A DNA stretch of 64,000 nucleotides from Edaphobacter lichenicola (GCF_025264645.1 NZ_CP073696.1:1612001-1676000), one strand, 5' to 3'. Positions 37,280 to 47,024 are shown, counted from the first letter of the stretch. The notes: generated by a model from the letters alone, not told the origin. Translations and numbers: made by a program.

Positions 37280-38440
37280 CTATCCGTTGTCCTGCTTATT
37301 TCCTGTAATGCGATCGACCAGCAGACGGAAGAAGCCGTCCGGTCTAACGTCGATGGCAACCCTGGTGTTGGCTGTGAAGGTTTCATCCGATGACGTCACA
37401 CGTGGACTGTTCTCGAAGGCAGCCGCGTATCGAATGGGAGCACGCTTCCATCCAACGCTCTCGCCTGCCGTGATGAGGCCGTCGGTTTCAATCTGCACCC
37501 GATAGCTCTCAAAAGTAAGTATATCGGGACGGATCAGAGCGCTGACTGCAAGAGGATCGTGCAGGGTTGGGCCGCCTTTCTCTCCGTGCCCACGATAGGT
37601 TGCCATGATGGCGCGTGCGATACCGGCTGCAGCACGGCTCGGCTTATTTGTGCCAGCTTCGAGTTCACGAATATAGGGTTCTGTTAACTCGACCTTGCGT
37701 GTAACATCGAGTCCGACCATGGTGATGGGAACTCCAGAGTTGAAGACGATGCTTGCTGCTTCCGGGTCGACATAAAAATTGAATTCAGCCGCAGGTGTAA
37801 CATTGCCGCCCGAAAGCGAGCCACCCATCAACACAATGCTCTTGATAGCCTTTGCAAGATTTGGCTCCGAGCGAAGCGCAAGGGCAAGGTTGGTCAGTGG
37901 GCCAAGCCCGATCAGTGTTACCTCGCCGGGATGTTCCAGAACGATGCGGCAGATCAGTTCCGTGGCGTGTTCTTTTATAGCAGTAATTTTGGGCGGAGGA
38001 AGTGAGACGCCGCCGAGGCCGTTCTCTCCATGAGCATACGACGCGGTGACCTGCCGCCGGATGAGGGGAACCGAGGCACCTGCTGCCACTGGGATATCGG
38101 TCCGGTCACAAATCTCGACCATACGCAGGGCGTTAGGCAGGGTGATCTCCAGAGGCAAGTTTCCGGCAACTGCAGTGACGGCCATAACGTTGAGCTCGGG
38201 TGAGCGCATGGCCAGCATTAGGGCGAAGGCATCATCGACTCCCGGATCAGTGTCGATAATTACTTTAGTTGCCGTTGCCGTTGTCGCTTCCGAGCGATGC
38301 GATGTCGGGGCCTGGGGCAACATATGCGGTGCTCCGAATGCGCGCGACGGCCCCTGAATCATCGCTGCGATCGCAGAGCCCGTTGTCGCTTTCAAAAACA
38401 TTCTGCGGTCTGGATTCTGCTGAAACCAATCAGGCTTCAT
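37280..38440 (-). CDS. Tat-exported nucleoside hydrolase
   Basis: 386 residues. A twin-arginine signal (DRRMFLKATTGSAIAAM) is followed by the canonical nucleoside hydrolase site DTDPGVDDAFAL near residue 63, LIGLGPLTNLALAL, IVLMGGSL, EFNFYVDPEA and a C-terminal LHDPLAVS with the conserved His-Asp. It would hydrolyse ribonucleosides to base and ribose outside the cytoplasm. It lies between the TonB receptor gene and the variant paralogue, on the same strand with short gaps, so it is probably co-transcribed with them. Confidence 0.92.
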   Translation of the reverse strand: MKPDWFQQNPDRRMFLKATTGSAIAAMIQGPSRAFGAPHMLPQAPTSHRSEATTATATKVIIDTDPGVDDAFALMLAMRSPELNVMAVTAVAGNLPLEITLPNALRMVEICDRTDIPVAAGASVPLIRRQVTASYAHGENGLGGVSLPPPKITAIKEHATELICRIVLEHPGEVTLIGLGPLTNLALALRSEPNLAKAIKSIVLMGGSLSGGNVTPAAEFNFYVDPEAASIVFNSGVPITMVGLDVTRKVELTEPYIRELEAGTNKPSRAAAGIARAIMATYRGHGEKGGPTLHDPLAVSALIRPDILTFESYRVQIETDGLITAGESVGWKRAPIRYAAAFENSPRVTSSDETFTANTRVAIDVRPDGFFRLLVDRITGNKQDNG

Positions 38441-38475
38441 GCTTTTTCTGTCCTTCCATGGTGAGCTGACGGTGA

Positions 38476-41400
38476 TCAGAACACGAACTTCAACGCGAAC
38501 TGAATCAGACGTGGATTATTTACGATCTGAGTGATCTGTCCGAAGCCGGGAGAGTCCGTAGTAGTCCCCGGATTCGCAAACTGTGGATGATTGAGGACGT
38601 TGAAGACCTCGGTGCGGAAGACGAGCTGTGTTTCTTTAGGGAGGATGAAGGTCTTGAAGAGCGAACCGTCAAAGTTGACGAAGTCGGGGCCATATAGCGG
38701 GGTGCGAGATGCATCTCCAAGGACGCCTGGAGCGGGGTCGACGAAACACGCCGTGTTGATGAACTCGGCCAATGACTGGTGAGGCGGGGGCATATTGCAT
38801 ACCTGATCGGGACGATTGCCGGTCGTTGTGCCGGCATTGTTGACGCCCGCAGTGAGCCCGAGAGGAAAGCCTGAAGCGATGTGCGTTATCAGATTCAACT
38901 GCCAGTTCCCTACCAACTCCTGCACCGGCGTGCTTACGCTGGATGCAAACTTTTTGCCTCGTCCGAAAGGCAGTTGATAAAGAACGCTGGCGGATAGATT
39001 GTGCGTCTGATCCGTCACATTGAGTCCCTTGTCGGTGTAGCCTCGGGGATTGAGTGGATACGCGTTCGGCGCCGGATTGAGTGGATAGTAGGGAACACCG
39101 ATCAGCGAACCCAGATCGTCATAGAGACCGTTGTCGAATCCCTTGCTATAGGTGTAGGCAAGCAGGATGTAGACGCCGTTGTTGTAGGCGCGCTCTGCCT
39201 TGACCTGGAGCGAGTCGTAGCGCGACAGGCCGCGGTCGAGGAAACCGGTGATCGCGTTAAGATTCGGATACGGCCGCAGATTGGCGGGATCAACCTGAAG
39301 GCTGGGTGTGGCAGTGTTCAGCGGAAAGCCCGAGGTCTGCAGATGCGTCCCGCGAGATCCTGCATAGCCAACCGTCAGGATGGTACCGGTGGGCAGCTCT
39401 CGCTGAATGTTTAGATTGAACTGCTGAATTATCCCAGGGTGAAAGTTGGTGTTCTGACTATAAACATTGCCTGTCAAGTTATTCACGTCTGGTGGGGTCG
39501 GCACCGGAAATCCACCGGACAGAGTTGTCACCGGGTTTATGTCGTCGGCCTGGAACGCAAAAGTTCCGTAGAAAGGAGGATTCAGGTCCAGCCCTTGTGC
39601 GCCGAGGTTCCATCCAGCGTCGTGAAGAATCGCGTAGCCTGCGCGAATGGCATTCTTTGTGGAAAAGGGAGTGAAGCTGAATCCGATTCTTGGTTCGAAA
39701 CCGCGGTAGTACGATTGGATCCCTGCCGAATCAGATGAATTGACGCCCGCGATCAGCATCTGGCCGGTTGGGAAGTCGAAGTTAGCCAGCCTCTTCTGCG
39801 ATTCGACAACCGGTGTTGTGTAGTTCCACGCCAGGCCAAGCTGCACGGTCAAGTTTTTTCTGACCTTCCAGTTGTCCTGGAAGTAAGGGCGGAACTCCTT
39901 CCATCTGCGACCCGACACATCGCCCGAGAAAGAAACATCGTGTTCGCCGCTACCTGGGATGCCAAGCAGAAAACTGGCGATGGGATTGCCGCTAGCCGAA
40001 TTGAACGCGCCATTGGTAAATCCTGCCGTGAACAGGTTGTCGAACTCCATCTCGCCCATTGGAAAGGCATTGCCAAGCTCGTTCAGCTGCATGAGGCGGA
40101 TGCCGATGCCCATGGAAAACGAGTGTGCCCCATGCACCAGTTCGAAATCGTCACTGTACTGGAAGACGTTCGTTCCATCCTGAATGGGAGAAAATCCACG
40201 ATCGCCCAGACCCCAGTAACCCTCGTTGAACTGTGTGTTAAGCAACCCGCTGCTCAGGTAGGTTCCGAGATTGGCGTTAGGGATTCCAAGCTGCGTGCTC
40301 CAATCGGTGCCGTCTCCAAAAGACGTGATGTGATCGAAGATGCGGTTATAGCCTACGGTGAGCTGATTGATCGCGTTGGTCGAGAAGATGTGCGTCTCGG
40401 AAACGGCCAGATTTCTTCCGCGATTCGCAAGTGTCTGGTTGCTGGCATAACCTCCAGGCTGTGCACCGAAATCAGGAAGCCCAGAGGGTAGAAAGACAGT
40501 TGCTTGATCTCTGCTGAAGCGAGCGAAAGCCCGATCTTTATCCGAGAATACGTTATCAATTCGTATGTCGAAGTCGTTGTCGTTGAAGGTCTGGTTTGGA
40601 ACATCCACATAGTTCGCGGAAAGAACGCCGGAGACATTCGGAGCCGGGAAGAAGTTGAGCATCTTGACCGCGATCGGGTCGAGCCGGTAGCCAGGGATTG
40701 TGTTGCCCTGGAACTGTGTCCGGCTCGCGTTTCCAGTGACCGGGTCGATGACCGTTGTGTTCGGATCGTAGATAGGAACCTCGGGAGATCCTGGGAAGGA
40801 CTCCGTGAAGTTGCCTTGACGCTCTAGCATGGTTGGGACCTGGGTGAGCGAAGGAATTCCCTGAATGCTCTTTGTACCTTGGTAGTCAAAGAAGAAGAAG
40901 GTCTTATCCTTACGTATCGGGCCGCCGACCGAACCTCCGAACTGATTGCGGATGTACTTCGGGTTAACCGGAGAGAAGTAACTCGTCGCGTTCAAATCAG
41001 TGTTGCGCAGAAAGTCGAAGAGCGTCCCGTGAAACTGGTTGGTACCGGACTTCGACGTGAGCAGGACGGTCGGACCCGCGCGTGTTCCGTACTCAACGGA
41101 GTAGTTGTAGGTGAGTACATTGAACTCCTGGAGCGCGTCGATGGAGGGCACAATGGAGATGCCGCCGGAGGTCAGCTCATTGTTGTCGACACCGTCATAG
41201 AGCCAGTCGGTGCGATTTTCACGCGATCCGCCTACCGACAGTGAGAATGAGCCGCGGATGGAGGTTTCGCTGCCGCCGCCCCCTGCAAAGAAGTCATTGG
41301 GTTGATTGCCCGCAGAGGTTCCGGGAGCGAGCGTCGCCAACTCCACGAAGTTGCGCCCATTCAAGGGGAGGTCGGAGACCTGCTGAGAGTGAACGACCTG

Positions 41401-41805
41401 GCTCAGAGAGGAGTCGGTGGCCTCGACCGCAACTGCATTGGCCTCTACTGAGATGGCCGACGTGACTGAACCGGGCTGTAAGGTGAAGTTTATCTCCGGT
41501 GATGCCTGATTTTCGAGAAGAATGCCATTCTTAATAGCACTCTGGAAGCTCGGCACGGATACTTGGATTTTGTAGTTGCCGATGGGTAGCAGGTTGGCAA
41601 CGAAACGACCGTTATTGTCGGTGGTCACGACACGAGCTCCGTTTGTGTCGACGTTGGTGACAGTGACGGCTGCCCCAGCAATCACCGACCCCGCCGGATC
41701 CGAGATTGTTCCTGTGATGGTCGCTGTAGCTTGTGCCTTCGCCATAGCAGGAAGGAGCATGAAGCAAACGAGGAAGAAATGGGTGGCCAGATTTTTGAAT
41801 CTCAA
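38476..41805 (-). CDS. Oar-like TonB-dependent receptor with CarboxypepD_reg domain
   Basis: 1109 residues from a TTG at 41805 with GGGAG upstream. A signal peptide (FFLVCFMLLPAMAKAQA) precedes a carboxypeptidase-regulatory-like domain (ITGTISDPAGSVIAGAAVTV, about residues 27-105), a plug (SDLPLNGRNFVELATLAPGT, YDGVDNNE) and the barrel ending in LKFVF with terminal Phe. This large architecture is typical of Acidobacteria. Heading an operon with exported nucleoside hydrolases, it probably admits nucleosides or nucleotides, by inference. A LacI-type operator lies 25-38 bp before the start. Confidence 0.93.
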   Translation of the reverse strand: MRFKNLATHFFLVCFMLLPAMAKAQATATITGTISDPAGSVIAGAAVTVTNVDTNGARVVTTDNNGRFVANLLPIGNYKIQVSVPSFQSAIKNGILLENQASPEINFTLQPGSVTSAISVEANAVAVEATDSSLSQVVHSQQVSDLPLNGRNFVELATLAPGTSAGNQPNDFFAGGGGSETSIRGSFSLSVGGSRENRTDWLYDGVDNNELTSGGISIVPSIDALQEFNVLTYNYSVEYGTRAGPTVLLTSKSGTNQFHGTLFDFLRNTDLNATSYFSPVNPKYIRNQFGGSVGGPIRKDKTFFFFDYQGTKSIQGIPSLTQVPTMLERQGNFTESFPGSPEVPIYDPNTTVIDPVTGNASRTQFQGNTIPGYRLDPIAVKMLNFFPAPNVSGVLSANYVDVPNQTFNDNDFDIRIDNVFSDKDRAFARFSRDQATVFLPSGLPDFGAQPGGYASNQTLANRGRNLAVSETHIFSTNAINQLTVGYNRIFDHITSFGDGTDWSTQLGIPNANLGTYLSSGLLNTQFNEGYWGLGDRGFSPIQDGTNVFQYSDDFELVHGAHSFSMGIGIRLMQLNELGNAFPMGEMEFDNLFTAGFTNGAFNSASGNPIASFLLGIPGSGEHDVSFSGDVSGRRWKEFRPYFQDNWKVRKNLTVQLGLAWNYTTPVVESQKRLANFDFPTGQMLIAGVNSSDSAGIQSYYRGFEPRIGFSFTPFSTKNAIRAGYAILHDAGWNLGAQGLDLNPPFYGTFAFQADDINPVTTLSGGFPVPTPPDVNNLTGNVYSQNTNFHPGIIQQFNLNIQRELPTGTILTVGYAGSRGTHLQTSGFPLNTATPSLQVDPANLRPYPNLNAITGFLDRGLSRYDSLQVKAERAYNNGVYILLAYTYSKGFDNGLYDDLGSLIGVPYYPLNPAPNAYPLNPRGYTDKGLNVTDQTHNLSASVLYQLPFGRGKKFASSVSTPVQELVGNWQLNLITHIASGFPLGLTAGVNNAGTTTGNRPDQVCNMPPPHQSLAEFINTACFVDPAPGVLGDASRTPLYGPDFVNFDGSLFKTFILPKETQLVFRTEVFNVLNHPQFANPGTTTDSPGFGQITQIVNNPRLIQFALKFVF

Positions 41806-41829
41806 GTTGAGCTCCCTGTGTTCAAATCT

Positions 41830-41843
41830 TTGAATCGGTTCAA
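41830..41843. promoter_or_regulatory. LacI-type operator TTGAATCGGTTCAA
   Basis: Same arms and spacing as 33938-33951 (one base differs, in the spacer). It lies directly upstream of the TonB receptor start, with an overlapping TTCAA-ATCT-TTGAA symmetry at 41821-41834. Confidence 0.75.
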
Positions 41844-42027
41844 AACTCGATGACAGGCCTATACTCTCGGCAAAAGATCACTGTCAACAAGAAACTAAAC
41901 GAACTGGCGATTTGAATAGAGCTGCGATGTGAATTTGGTAGGGAGTGTGGCAATACGATACTGCGAACAATGATGCTCAGCGGGTTTCCTCGGCTTTGAG
42001 CCACAAGGGCCTTACATACGACAGCTC

Positions 42028-42063
42028 GATGAGCGCATTGGCCTGTACACAACAGTTGAGATC
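42028..42063 (+). repeat. Dispersed repeat, module 2
   Basis: GATGAGCGCATTGGCCTG followed by TACACAACAGTTGAGATC, in the gap between the TonB receptor and the SnoaL-like gene. Similar to copies at 5171, 32470 and 47735. Confidence 0.65.
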
Positions 42064-42178
42064 TCGGTTGCAAGAAGTCTGCGGAGGTGTGGCCGACTTG
42101 GGCTCAATCACTGTAAGTGGTGATGGTCAGCCCTTGTTCTTTGCCCAGAACCTCGATGAACGAGGACAAGCGACGCAC

Positions 42179-42223
42179 GGACAGCATACGTATTGCATCC
42201 CTCCAGGGATAAGTATGCTGTCC
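42179..42223. repeat. Two-tier hairpin downstream of the SnoaL-like gene
   Basis: Outer arms GGACAGCATAC (42179-42189) and its exact complement (42213-42223); inner arms ATCCCT (42197-42202) and AGGGAT (42205-42210). No T-run follows, so it is not a classic terminator. It sits 28 bp beyond the stop of the gene at 42252. Confidence 0.6.
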
Positions 42224-42251
42224 CTGCATCCCTTCCTCAGAAGGCAGCCTG

Positions 42252-42923
42252 CTACGGAATCGGAATCCCAACCGCAGCCGAGCTGACCTTCGTCAACAAC
42301 CACTTGCCGTTGATCTTTTTGGCTTCACCGCTAAGGTATACGTGGCTCTTGGCCGTCCAAAACGGCTGGCCAGTGGCCGGATTCAATGACACGTCGAAGT
42401 AATGACATTCGAAATACACCGATGATTTCCATTGGCTGTCACCGTCCTTTACAGGAACATACTTCGTTTTGTACACCGGGGAAAGCGACACCCACCTATT
42501 GGCCTGCTGCAACCCGCCGGCAACATACTTGAAGAACGTGCACAGCGTGCCCTGTTTCCCGGCGGCGGAGGTGTCCCCCGAGGGTATAGGGCAAGTTGCG
42601 GGATCCTCCGGATCGCCGTTGCCAATGTAATTTCCTGCCGTGATAGTAGTGCCGATAACGGTGAGTTCGGCGTCTTTGGACCAGAGCGCGAGTATGTCGC
42701 GGGTTCGCTGAGTTATCACTGCAGGCGAATCGAGGTTCACGGGATCGTGCACGCTGATTGACGCATGAAAGGTTGCATGAAGCTGTTCCAGTTCGGTCTT
42801 TTGGGCCAGTTGCTCGTAATCGTCCCACCAGCCATCTGCATGGGCGACTCCTATCGCCGCGATAATTCCGACAGCGAGCAGTACCAAAAGACGTGCGAAC
42901 TTCTTCCTGAATGTCGATTTCAT
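42252..42923 (-). CDS. Secreted SnoaL/NTF2-like protein
   Basis: 223 residues. A signal peptide (ARLLVLLAVGIIAAIGVAHA) is followed by a pattern typical of NTF2-like cone folds: an initial helix (ELEQLHATFHASISVHDP), RDILALWSKDAELTV, a central variable insert rich in Pro and Cys (DPATCPIPSG..GTLCTFFKY, two Cys that could form a disulfide), and a terminal INGKWLLTKVS strand. No catalytic residues can be assigned. It is divergent from the sigma factor at 43283. Confidence 0.7.
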   Translation of the reverse strand: MKSTFRKKFARLLVLLAVGIIAAIGVAHADGWWDDYEQLAQKTELEQLHATFHASISVHDPVNLDSPAVITQRTRDILALWSKDAELTVIGTTITAGNYIGNGDPEDPATCPIPSGDTSAAGKQGTLCTFFKYVAGGLQQANRWVSLSPVYKTKYVPVKDGDSQWKSSVYFECHYFDVSLNPATGQPFWTAKSHVYLSGEAKKINGKWLLTKVSSAAVGIPIP

Positions 42924-43282
42924 GTTCGTCTCCCTCTGATTTTTGCGGCGCGGTTGTCGTTCTCACCGCGCCTGGTTGTTTGTCTTCACTCCATTTGCGA
43001 AAATCGCAGCCGGAACCTGTAATTGGGCGGTTTCCCTCTTCGGCGGTTGTTCTCTCATTTCCTGGTACGTGACCCTGTGGTTCCGTTTGTTGGAATAGTC
43101 CCTTTTCAGCGCTGCCGTCGTGCCTGAAGATGCGGCTTTGCTGATTAACGCGACGCCTGCAGGGAAGAGGGATCATCAGGAAGAGAGAAAGTGCAAAGAT
43201 CGTGAATTGCAGATAAAATCCTGACCATCAGAATTGCAATAATTGCTGTTTTTTGAACGGGCTACGATGGGAGGGTGGCGAC
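42924..43282. other. Divergent intergenic region
   Basis: Holds the promoters of the SnoaL-like gene and the sigma/kinase pair. An open frame through 43176 on the minus strand is the shadow of the SnoaL-like gene. No palindromic operator was found. Confidence 0.4.
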
Positions 43283-43879
43283 GTGGTCCAGGAACCCGAC
43301 GTGACGGCCCTGCTAATCGAAGTAGCGAATGGGAACCAGGCCGCTCAGGAAAAGCTTGTTCCTTTGGTCTATGACCAGCTTAAAAAGCTGGCCAGCGGGT
43401 ACATGCGGCGCGAGCGGTCGGGGCATACCCTGCAGACCACAGCTCTGGTTCATGAAGCTTATCTCAAACTGGTTGGCCAGCATTCTCCCCACTGGCAGAA
43501 CCGCGCCCAGTTCTATGGGACTGCTGCCCAACTGATGAGGCGCATTCTGATCGACCATGCCCGCCGCCACCTGCGGGAGAAACGTGGCGGAACCCAGGTT
43601 ATTCTGCCCCTGGAAGAAGCATTGGCTTTTACCCCGGAACACTCCGAAGATCTCCTGAGATTGGACGAAGCTCTCGACCGTCTATCGAAGCTCGATCCGC
43701 GCCAAAGCCGCATCGTTGAACTGCGCTTCTTTGGAGGCCTGAGCGTCGAGGAAACCTCCAGCTTTCTGAAGGTCTCCCCGATCACCGTCAAGCGGGATTG
43801 GGCTGTAGCGAAGGTCTGGTTGTACGGCGAATTGAGGCCTGACAATGGGGATGACTGCAAAACAGTGGGAACTCGTTAA
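43283..43879 (+). CDS. ECF-type sigma factor (TIGR02999-like)
   Basis: 198 residues from a GTG at 43283, with GGGAGGG upstream; a TTG at 43253 is possible. Region 2 (KLASGYMRRERSGHTLQTTALVHEAYLKL, FYGTAAQLMRRILIDHARRH) and region 4 (LDRLSKLDPRQSRIVELRFFGGLSVEE..FLKVSPITVKRDW) are complete. This ECF group is typical of Acidobacteria and Planctomycetes and usually lies beside Ser/Thr kinases rather than anti-sigma factors, as here: the kinase gene overlaps its end by 35 bp. The kinase may control its activity. Confidence 0.9.
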   Translation: MVQEPDVTALLIEVANGNQAAQEKLVPLVYDQLKKLASGYMRRERSGHTLQTTALVHEAYLKLVGQHSPHWQNRAQFYGTAAQLMRRILIDHARRHLREKRGGTQVILPLEEALAFTPEHSEDLLRLDEALDRLSKLDPRQSRIVELRFFGGLSVEETSSFLKVSPITVKRDWAVAKVWLYGELRPDNGDDCKTVGTR

Positions 43880-46800
43880 AGACCTGTACCAGAGTGCGCT
43901 CGAATGCAACCCCGCGCAGCGGGCTTATTTTCTCGAACAAAACGGGCGCGACGAAGTGGTCCGCGCTGAAGTGCACCGGCTGCTTGGCATGCACCCTCGT
44001 TTGGGAAGCTTCTTATCCAGCCCGGCCTTTGTTGACCCTCGGCGCGCTGCCGCAAATCCCCTGGAACGACTCACCCCTGGTGAAGTGTTAGCGAAGCGGT
44101 TCCGCATCGTCAGTTTCATCGCTGCCGGAGGTATGGGTGAGGTCTACAAAGCCGAAGACTTGCTGCTCGACCGAATGGTTGCGCTGAAACTGTTGCCAAA
44201 GGAACTAGCGGAAGATAGGGACTCGCTACAGCAATTTCTGCGCGAAGCGAAAACTGCTTCTGCCTTGAATCACGCAAGCATCTGCAGGGTGTATGACTTT
44301 GGGGAAGATGCCGCGAGAGCATTCATCGCGATGGAGTACCTGGAGGGCGAGACACTTTCAGCGCGCATCCAGAAGGGCAGGCTCTCGACGGTCGAGGCCC
44401 TGAAGATCGCAATCGCGGTTGCGGATGCACTCGCCACGGCACACCGTAAAGGCATCGTCCATCGCGACCTTAAACCGGGCAACATCATGCTCACCGAAAG
44501 CGGGGCAATTTTGCTCGATTTTGGGCTGGCAAAGTACGAACGACCCATCTTGTCTGCGGAAGAGAACCTGGCAGGCCTTACCGCTGACGCCCAGGTGGTT
44601 GGCACGCTGCCGTACATGTCTCCTGAGCAGTTGCACGGTCAACCGGTGGACGCCCGTAGCGACATATTTGCGTTTGGCGCGGTTCTCTACGAGATGTTCA
44701 CGGGAAACAAAGCATTCCCGCGTAAGCCCACGAGTGAAACATTGATAGCAGTCGAGCGGGAGGATCCTAGCCCGCTCGCAGAAGATGCCCCGAATGAAGA
44801 TGTCCCCAATGCACTGGACCGAATCATTCGTTGCTGTTTACGCAAGCGCCCCGAAGATCGCTATGCAAGCATGATGGAGGTTGAGCAAGAGCTCAAGAAT
44901 TGCGCCGAACTGATTTCTGCGCCTGCCATTGGTCTTAACCCGAGAGTTCTGTTCCGGCAAAGCAGGCAGCCCCGCGTCGCAATCCCCGCGCTGATTATCC
45001 TTATAGCCTTCATGAGCTTCATTGGCTGGGGGATCCACCATTATTCCAAAGTCAGATGGGCCAGGGAGCAGACCTTACCGCAGATCGGCAAGCTCATCGA
45101 ACGGGGTGAACCTGGCAAAGCCTATGCACTTGCTGTTCAGGCCGAGCGATACATTCCGGCTGATCCCACCTTGGCCAGATTCTGGGCCGATATTTCCTGG
45201 TCCGATTCCATCATCACCAGCCCTCCGGGGGCGTCGGTCTACCGCAGGAACTACAACGCGCCGAACGCCCAATGGGAATTTGCCGGCCTCTCGCCCATCT
45301 TGAAAGGGAGGTTTCCTGCTGTGGATTCGAGTTGGAAATTCGAATTGCCCGGCTATACGGCGCTCGAACGTGCTACATTCCCGTCCGGCCCAATCACGGT
45401 GGCGCTGCACAGGGATGGGCAGGCTCCCAGCGGAATGGTTCCTGTTGAGCTCGACCAGGGATCTGTGGAGGGCGACCCTTTCGCCCAGTGGGGAATTGTA
45501 GGCATTGCAGGCTTTCAGGACTTGCCAACAGTCCGGGTTGGAAAATACTGGATCGATAAGTTCGAGGTCACCAATCGCGAGTTCAAACGCTTTGTGGACC
45601 AGGGCGGTTACAAGAAGCAGGAGTATTGGGAACACGAATTCCGAAAGGATGGACGAGTCCTTTCGTGGGCCGAAGCGATGAAACTCTTTGTCGATAAAAC
45701 GGGCAGGCCAGGACCTTCCACCTGGACAAGAGGTGAATGTCCGCAGGGTGAAGGCGAATATCCTGTCACAGGTGTGAGCTGGTTCGAGGCTGAAGCATAT
45801 GCTGAGTTTGTAGGCAAGTCGCTTCCGACCATTTATCACTGGGCGGCTGCTGCATCCTCGACGGATAGCTCCAGCCTGATACCCGCCAGCAACTTCAGTG
45901 GCAAGGGGCTTTCGCCGGTCGGCGCTTATCACGGCATGAGCTGGAGCGGCGCTTACGATATGGCAGGCAACGCGAAGGAGTGGTGCGCAAACGAAGCGAC
46001 GTCGGGCAGGCACTATATCCTGGGCGGCGCCTGGAACGAACCTACTTATATGTTCAACTATCCCGACGCTCGTTCACCCTTCGAGCGGTCCCGTGGATTT
46101 GGTTTTCGTTGCGCGGAATATGAGTCGACTGGTAAGGACGCCGAAGCAGCAGGCGCTCCGGTGACGGTTCAATTGCGAGATTTCGGCTCAGAAAAACCTG
46201 TTTCCGATCAACTCTTCCGGGCATACAAGAACCAATATTCGTATGACAAGACGCCGTTGCATGCGAAGGTGGCATCCGTGCAACAGGCCGAAGATTGGAG
46301 GGTGGAAAAGGTCTCTTTCGACGCGGCTTACGGCGGCGAGCGAATCACCGCGTATTTGTTTCTGCCCAAAGGAGCATCACCGCCTTTTCAGGTCGTCGTA
46401 TATTTTCCCGGCGCTGCTGCCGCTCACATGCGAGCGAGCGCAGAAGGGATCCCGTTCTTTCTTACAGACTTCGATTTCATTATAAAAAGTGGACGAGCGG
46501 TCCTATTCCCTATTTACAAGGGGACGTTTGAACGCGGCAGCGGACTGAAGCCGATCTACTTCCCAAACACCAGCAGTACTTATCGAGACAACGTCATTTT
46601 TTGGTCCAAGGATCTTAGCCGGTCGATCGACTACCTTGAGACACGCCAAGATATCAATCCCAACGCGTTGGCCTATGATGGTGAAAGTTGGGGGGCAGCG
46701 ATGGGGGGACTGCTCCCTGCTGTTGAAACTCGCTTCAAGGCATTAATTCTCATAACACCAGGACTCTGGTTACAACAGCCATTGCCGGAGGTGGATCAAG

Positions 46801-47024
46801 TCAACTTCGCTCCACATGTGAAGGCACCTGTTCTAATGCTCAATGGCCGTTTCGATTTCATCTACCCGCTCAAAATCTCTCAAGAGCCCATGTTCCGACT
46901 GCTAGGAACGCCCCCAGAGCAAAAGCGCCGCGTGGTCTACGACACGGCACACGACGTACCGCGAACTGAGATGATAAAGGAATCGCTAAACTGGCTCGAC
47001 AAATATCTGGGATCCGTGAGATAG
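43845..47024 (+). CDS. Ser/Thr kinase fused to FGE-sulfatase-like and alpha/beta hydrolase domains
   Basis: 1059 residues. After a leader resembling those of sigma-linked kinases, residues about 85-350 form a Pkn2-type kinase (GGMGEVYKAEDLLLDRMVALK, catalytic HRDLKPGN near 206, LDFGLA). One membrane helix follows (PALIILIAFMSFIGWGIHHY, about 378-400), then a periplasmic PEGA-like stretch, a formylglycine-generating-enzyme-like domain (about 565-765: WIDKFEVTNREFKRF, VTGVSWFEAEAYAEF, MAGNAKEWC, FGFRCAEY), and a C-terminal hydrolase with GESWGA near 947 and a terminal HD motif. The start overlaps the sigma gene, so the two are coupled. It is probably an outside sensor signalling to the sigma factor. 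Confidence 0.92.
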   Translation: MGMTAKQWELVKDLYQSALECNPAQRAYFLEQNGRDEVVRAEVHRLLGMHPRLGSFLSSPAFVDPRRAAANPLERLTPGEVLAKRFRIVSFIAAGGMGEVYKAEDLLLDRMVALKLLPKELAEDRDSLQQFLREAKTASALNHASICRVYDFGEDAARAFIAMEYLEGETLSARIQKGRLSTVEALKIAIAVADALATAHRKGIVHRDLKPGNIMLTESGAILLDFGLAKYERPILSAEENLAGLTADAQVVGTLPYMSPEQLHGQPVDARSDIFAFGAVLYEMFTGNKAFPRKPTSETLIAVEREDPSPLAEDAPNEDVPNALDRIIRCCLRKRPEDRYASMMEVEQELKNCAELISAPAIGLNPRVLFRQSRQPRVAIPALIILIAFMSFIGWGIHHYSKVRWAREQTLPQIGKLIERGEPGKAYALAVQAERYIPADPTLARFWADISWSDSIITSPPGASVYRRNYNAPNAQWEFAGLSPILKGRFPAVDSSWKFELPGYTALERATFPSGPITVALHRDGQAPSGMVPVELDQGSVEGDPFAQWGIVGIAGFQDLPTVRVGKYWIDKFEVTNREFKRFVDQGGYKKQEYWEHEFRKDGRVLSWAEAMKLFVDKTGRPGPSTWTRGECPQGEGEYPVTGVSWFEAEAYAEFVGKSLPTIYHWAAAASSTDSSSLIPASNFSGKGLSPVGAYHGMSWSGAYDMAGNAKEWCANEATSGRHYILGGAWNEPTYMFNYPDARSPFERSRGFGFRCAEYESTGKDAEAAGAPVTVQLRDFGSEKPVSDQLFRAYKNQYSYDKTPLHAKVASVQQAEDWRVEKVSFDAAYGGERITAYLFLPKGASPPFQVVVYFPGAAAAHMRASAEGIPFFLTDFDFIIKSGRAVLFPIYKGTFERGSGLKPIYFPNTSSTYRDNVIFWSKDLSRSIDYLETRQDINPNALAYDGESWGAAMGGLLPAVETRFKALILITPGLWLQQPLPEVDQVNFAPHVKAPVLMLNGRFDFIYPLKISQEPMFRLLGTPPEQKRRVVYDTAHDVPRTEMIKESLNWLDKYLGSVR

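Noticed and set aside
42496..43176. 226-codon minus-strand frame
   Set aside because: Overlaps the SnoaL-like gene in another frame and is Arg-rich and featureless.
45075..46013. 312-codon minus-strand frame within the kinase gene
   Set aside because: Shadow of a well-supported coding region with FGE-type motifs on the plus strand.
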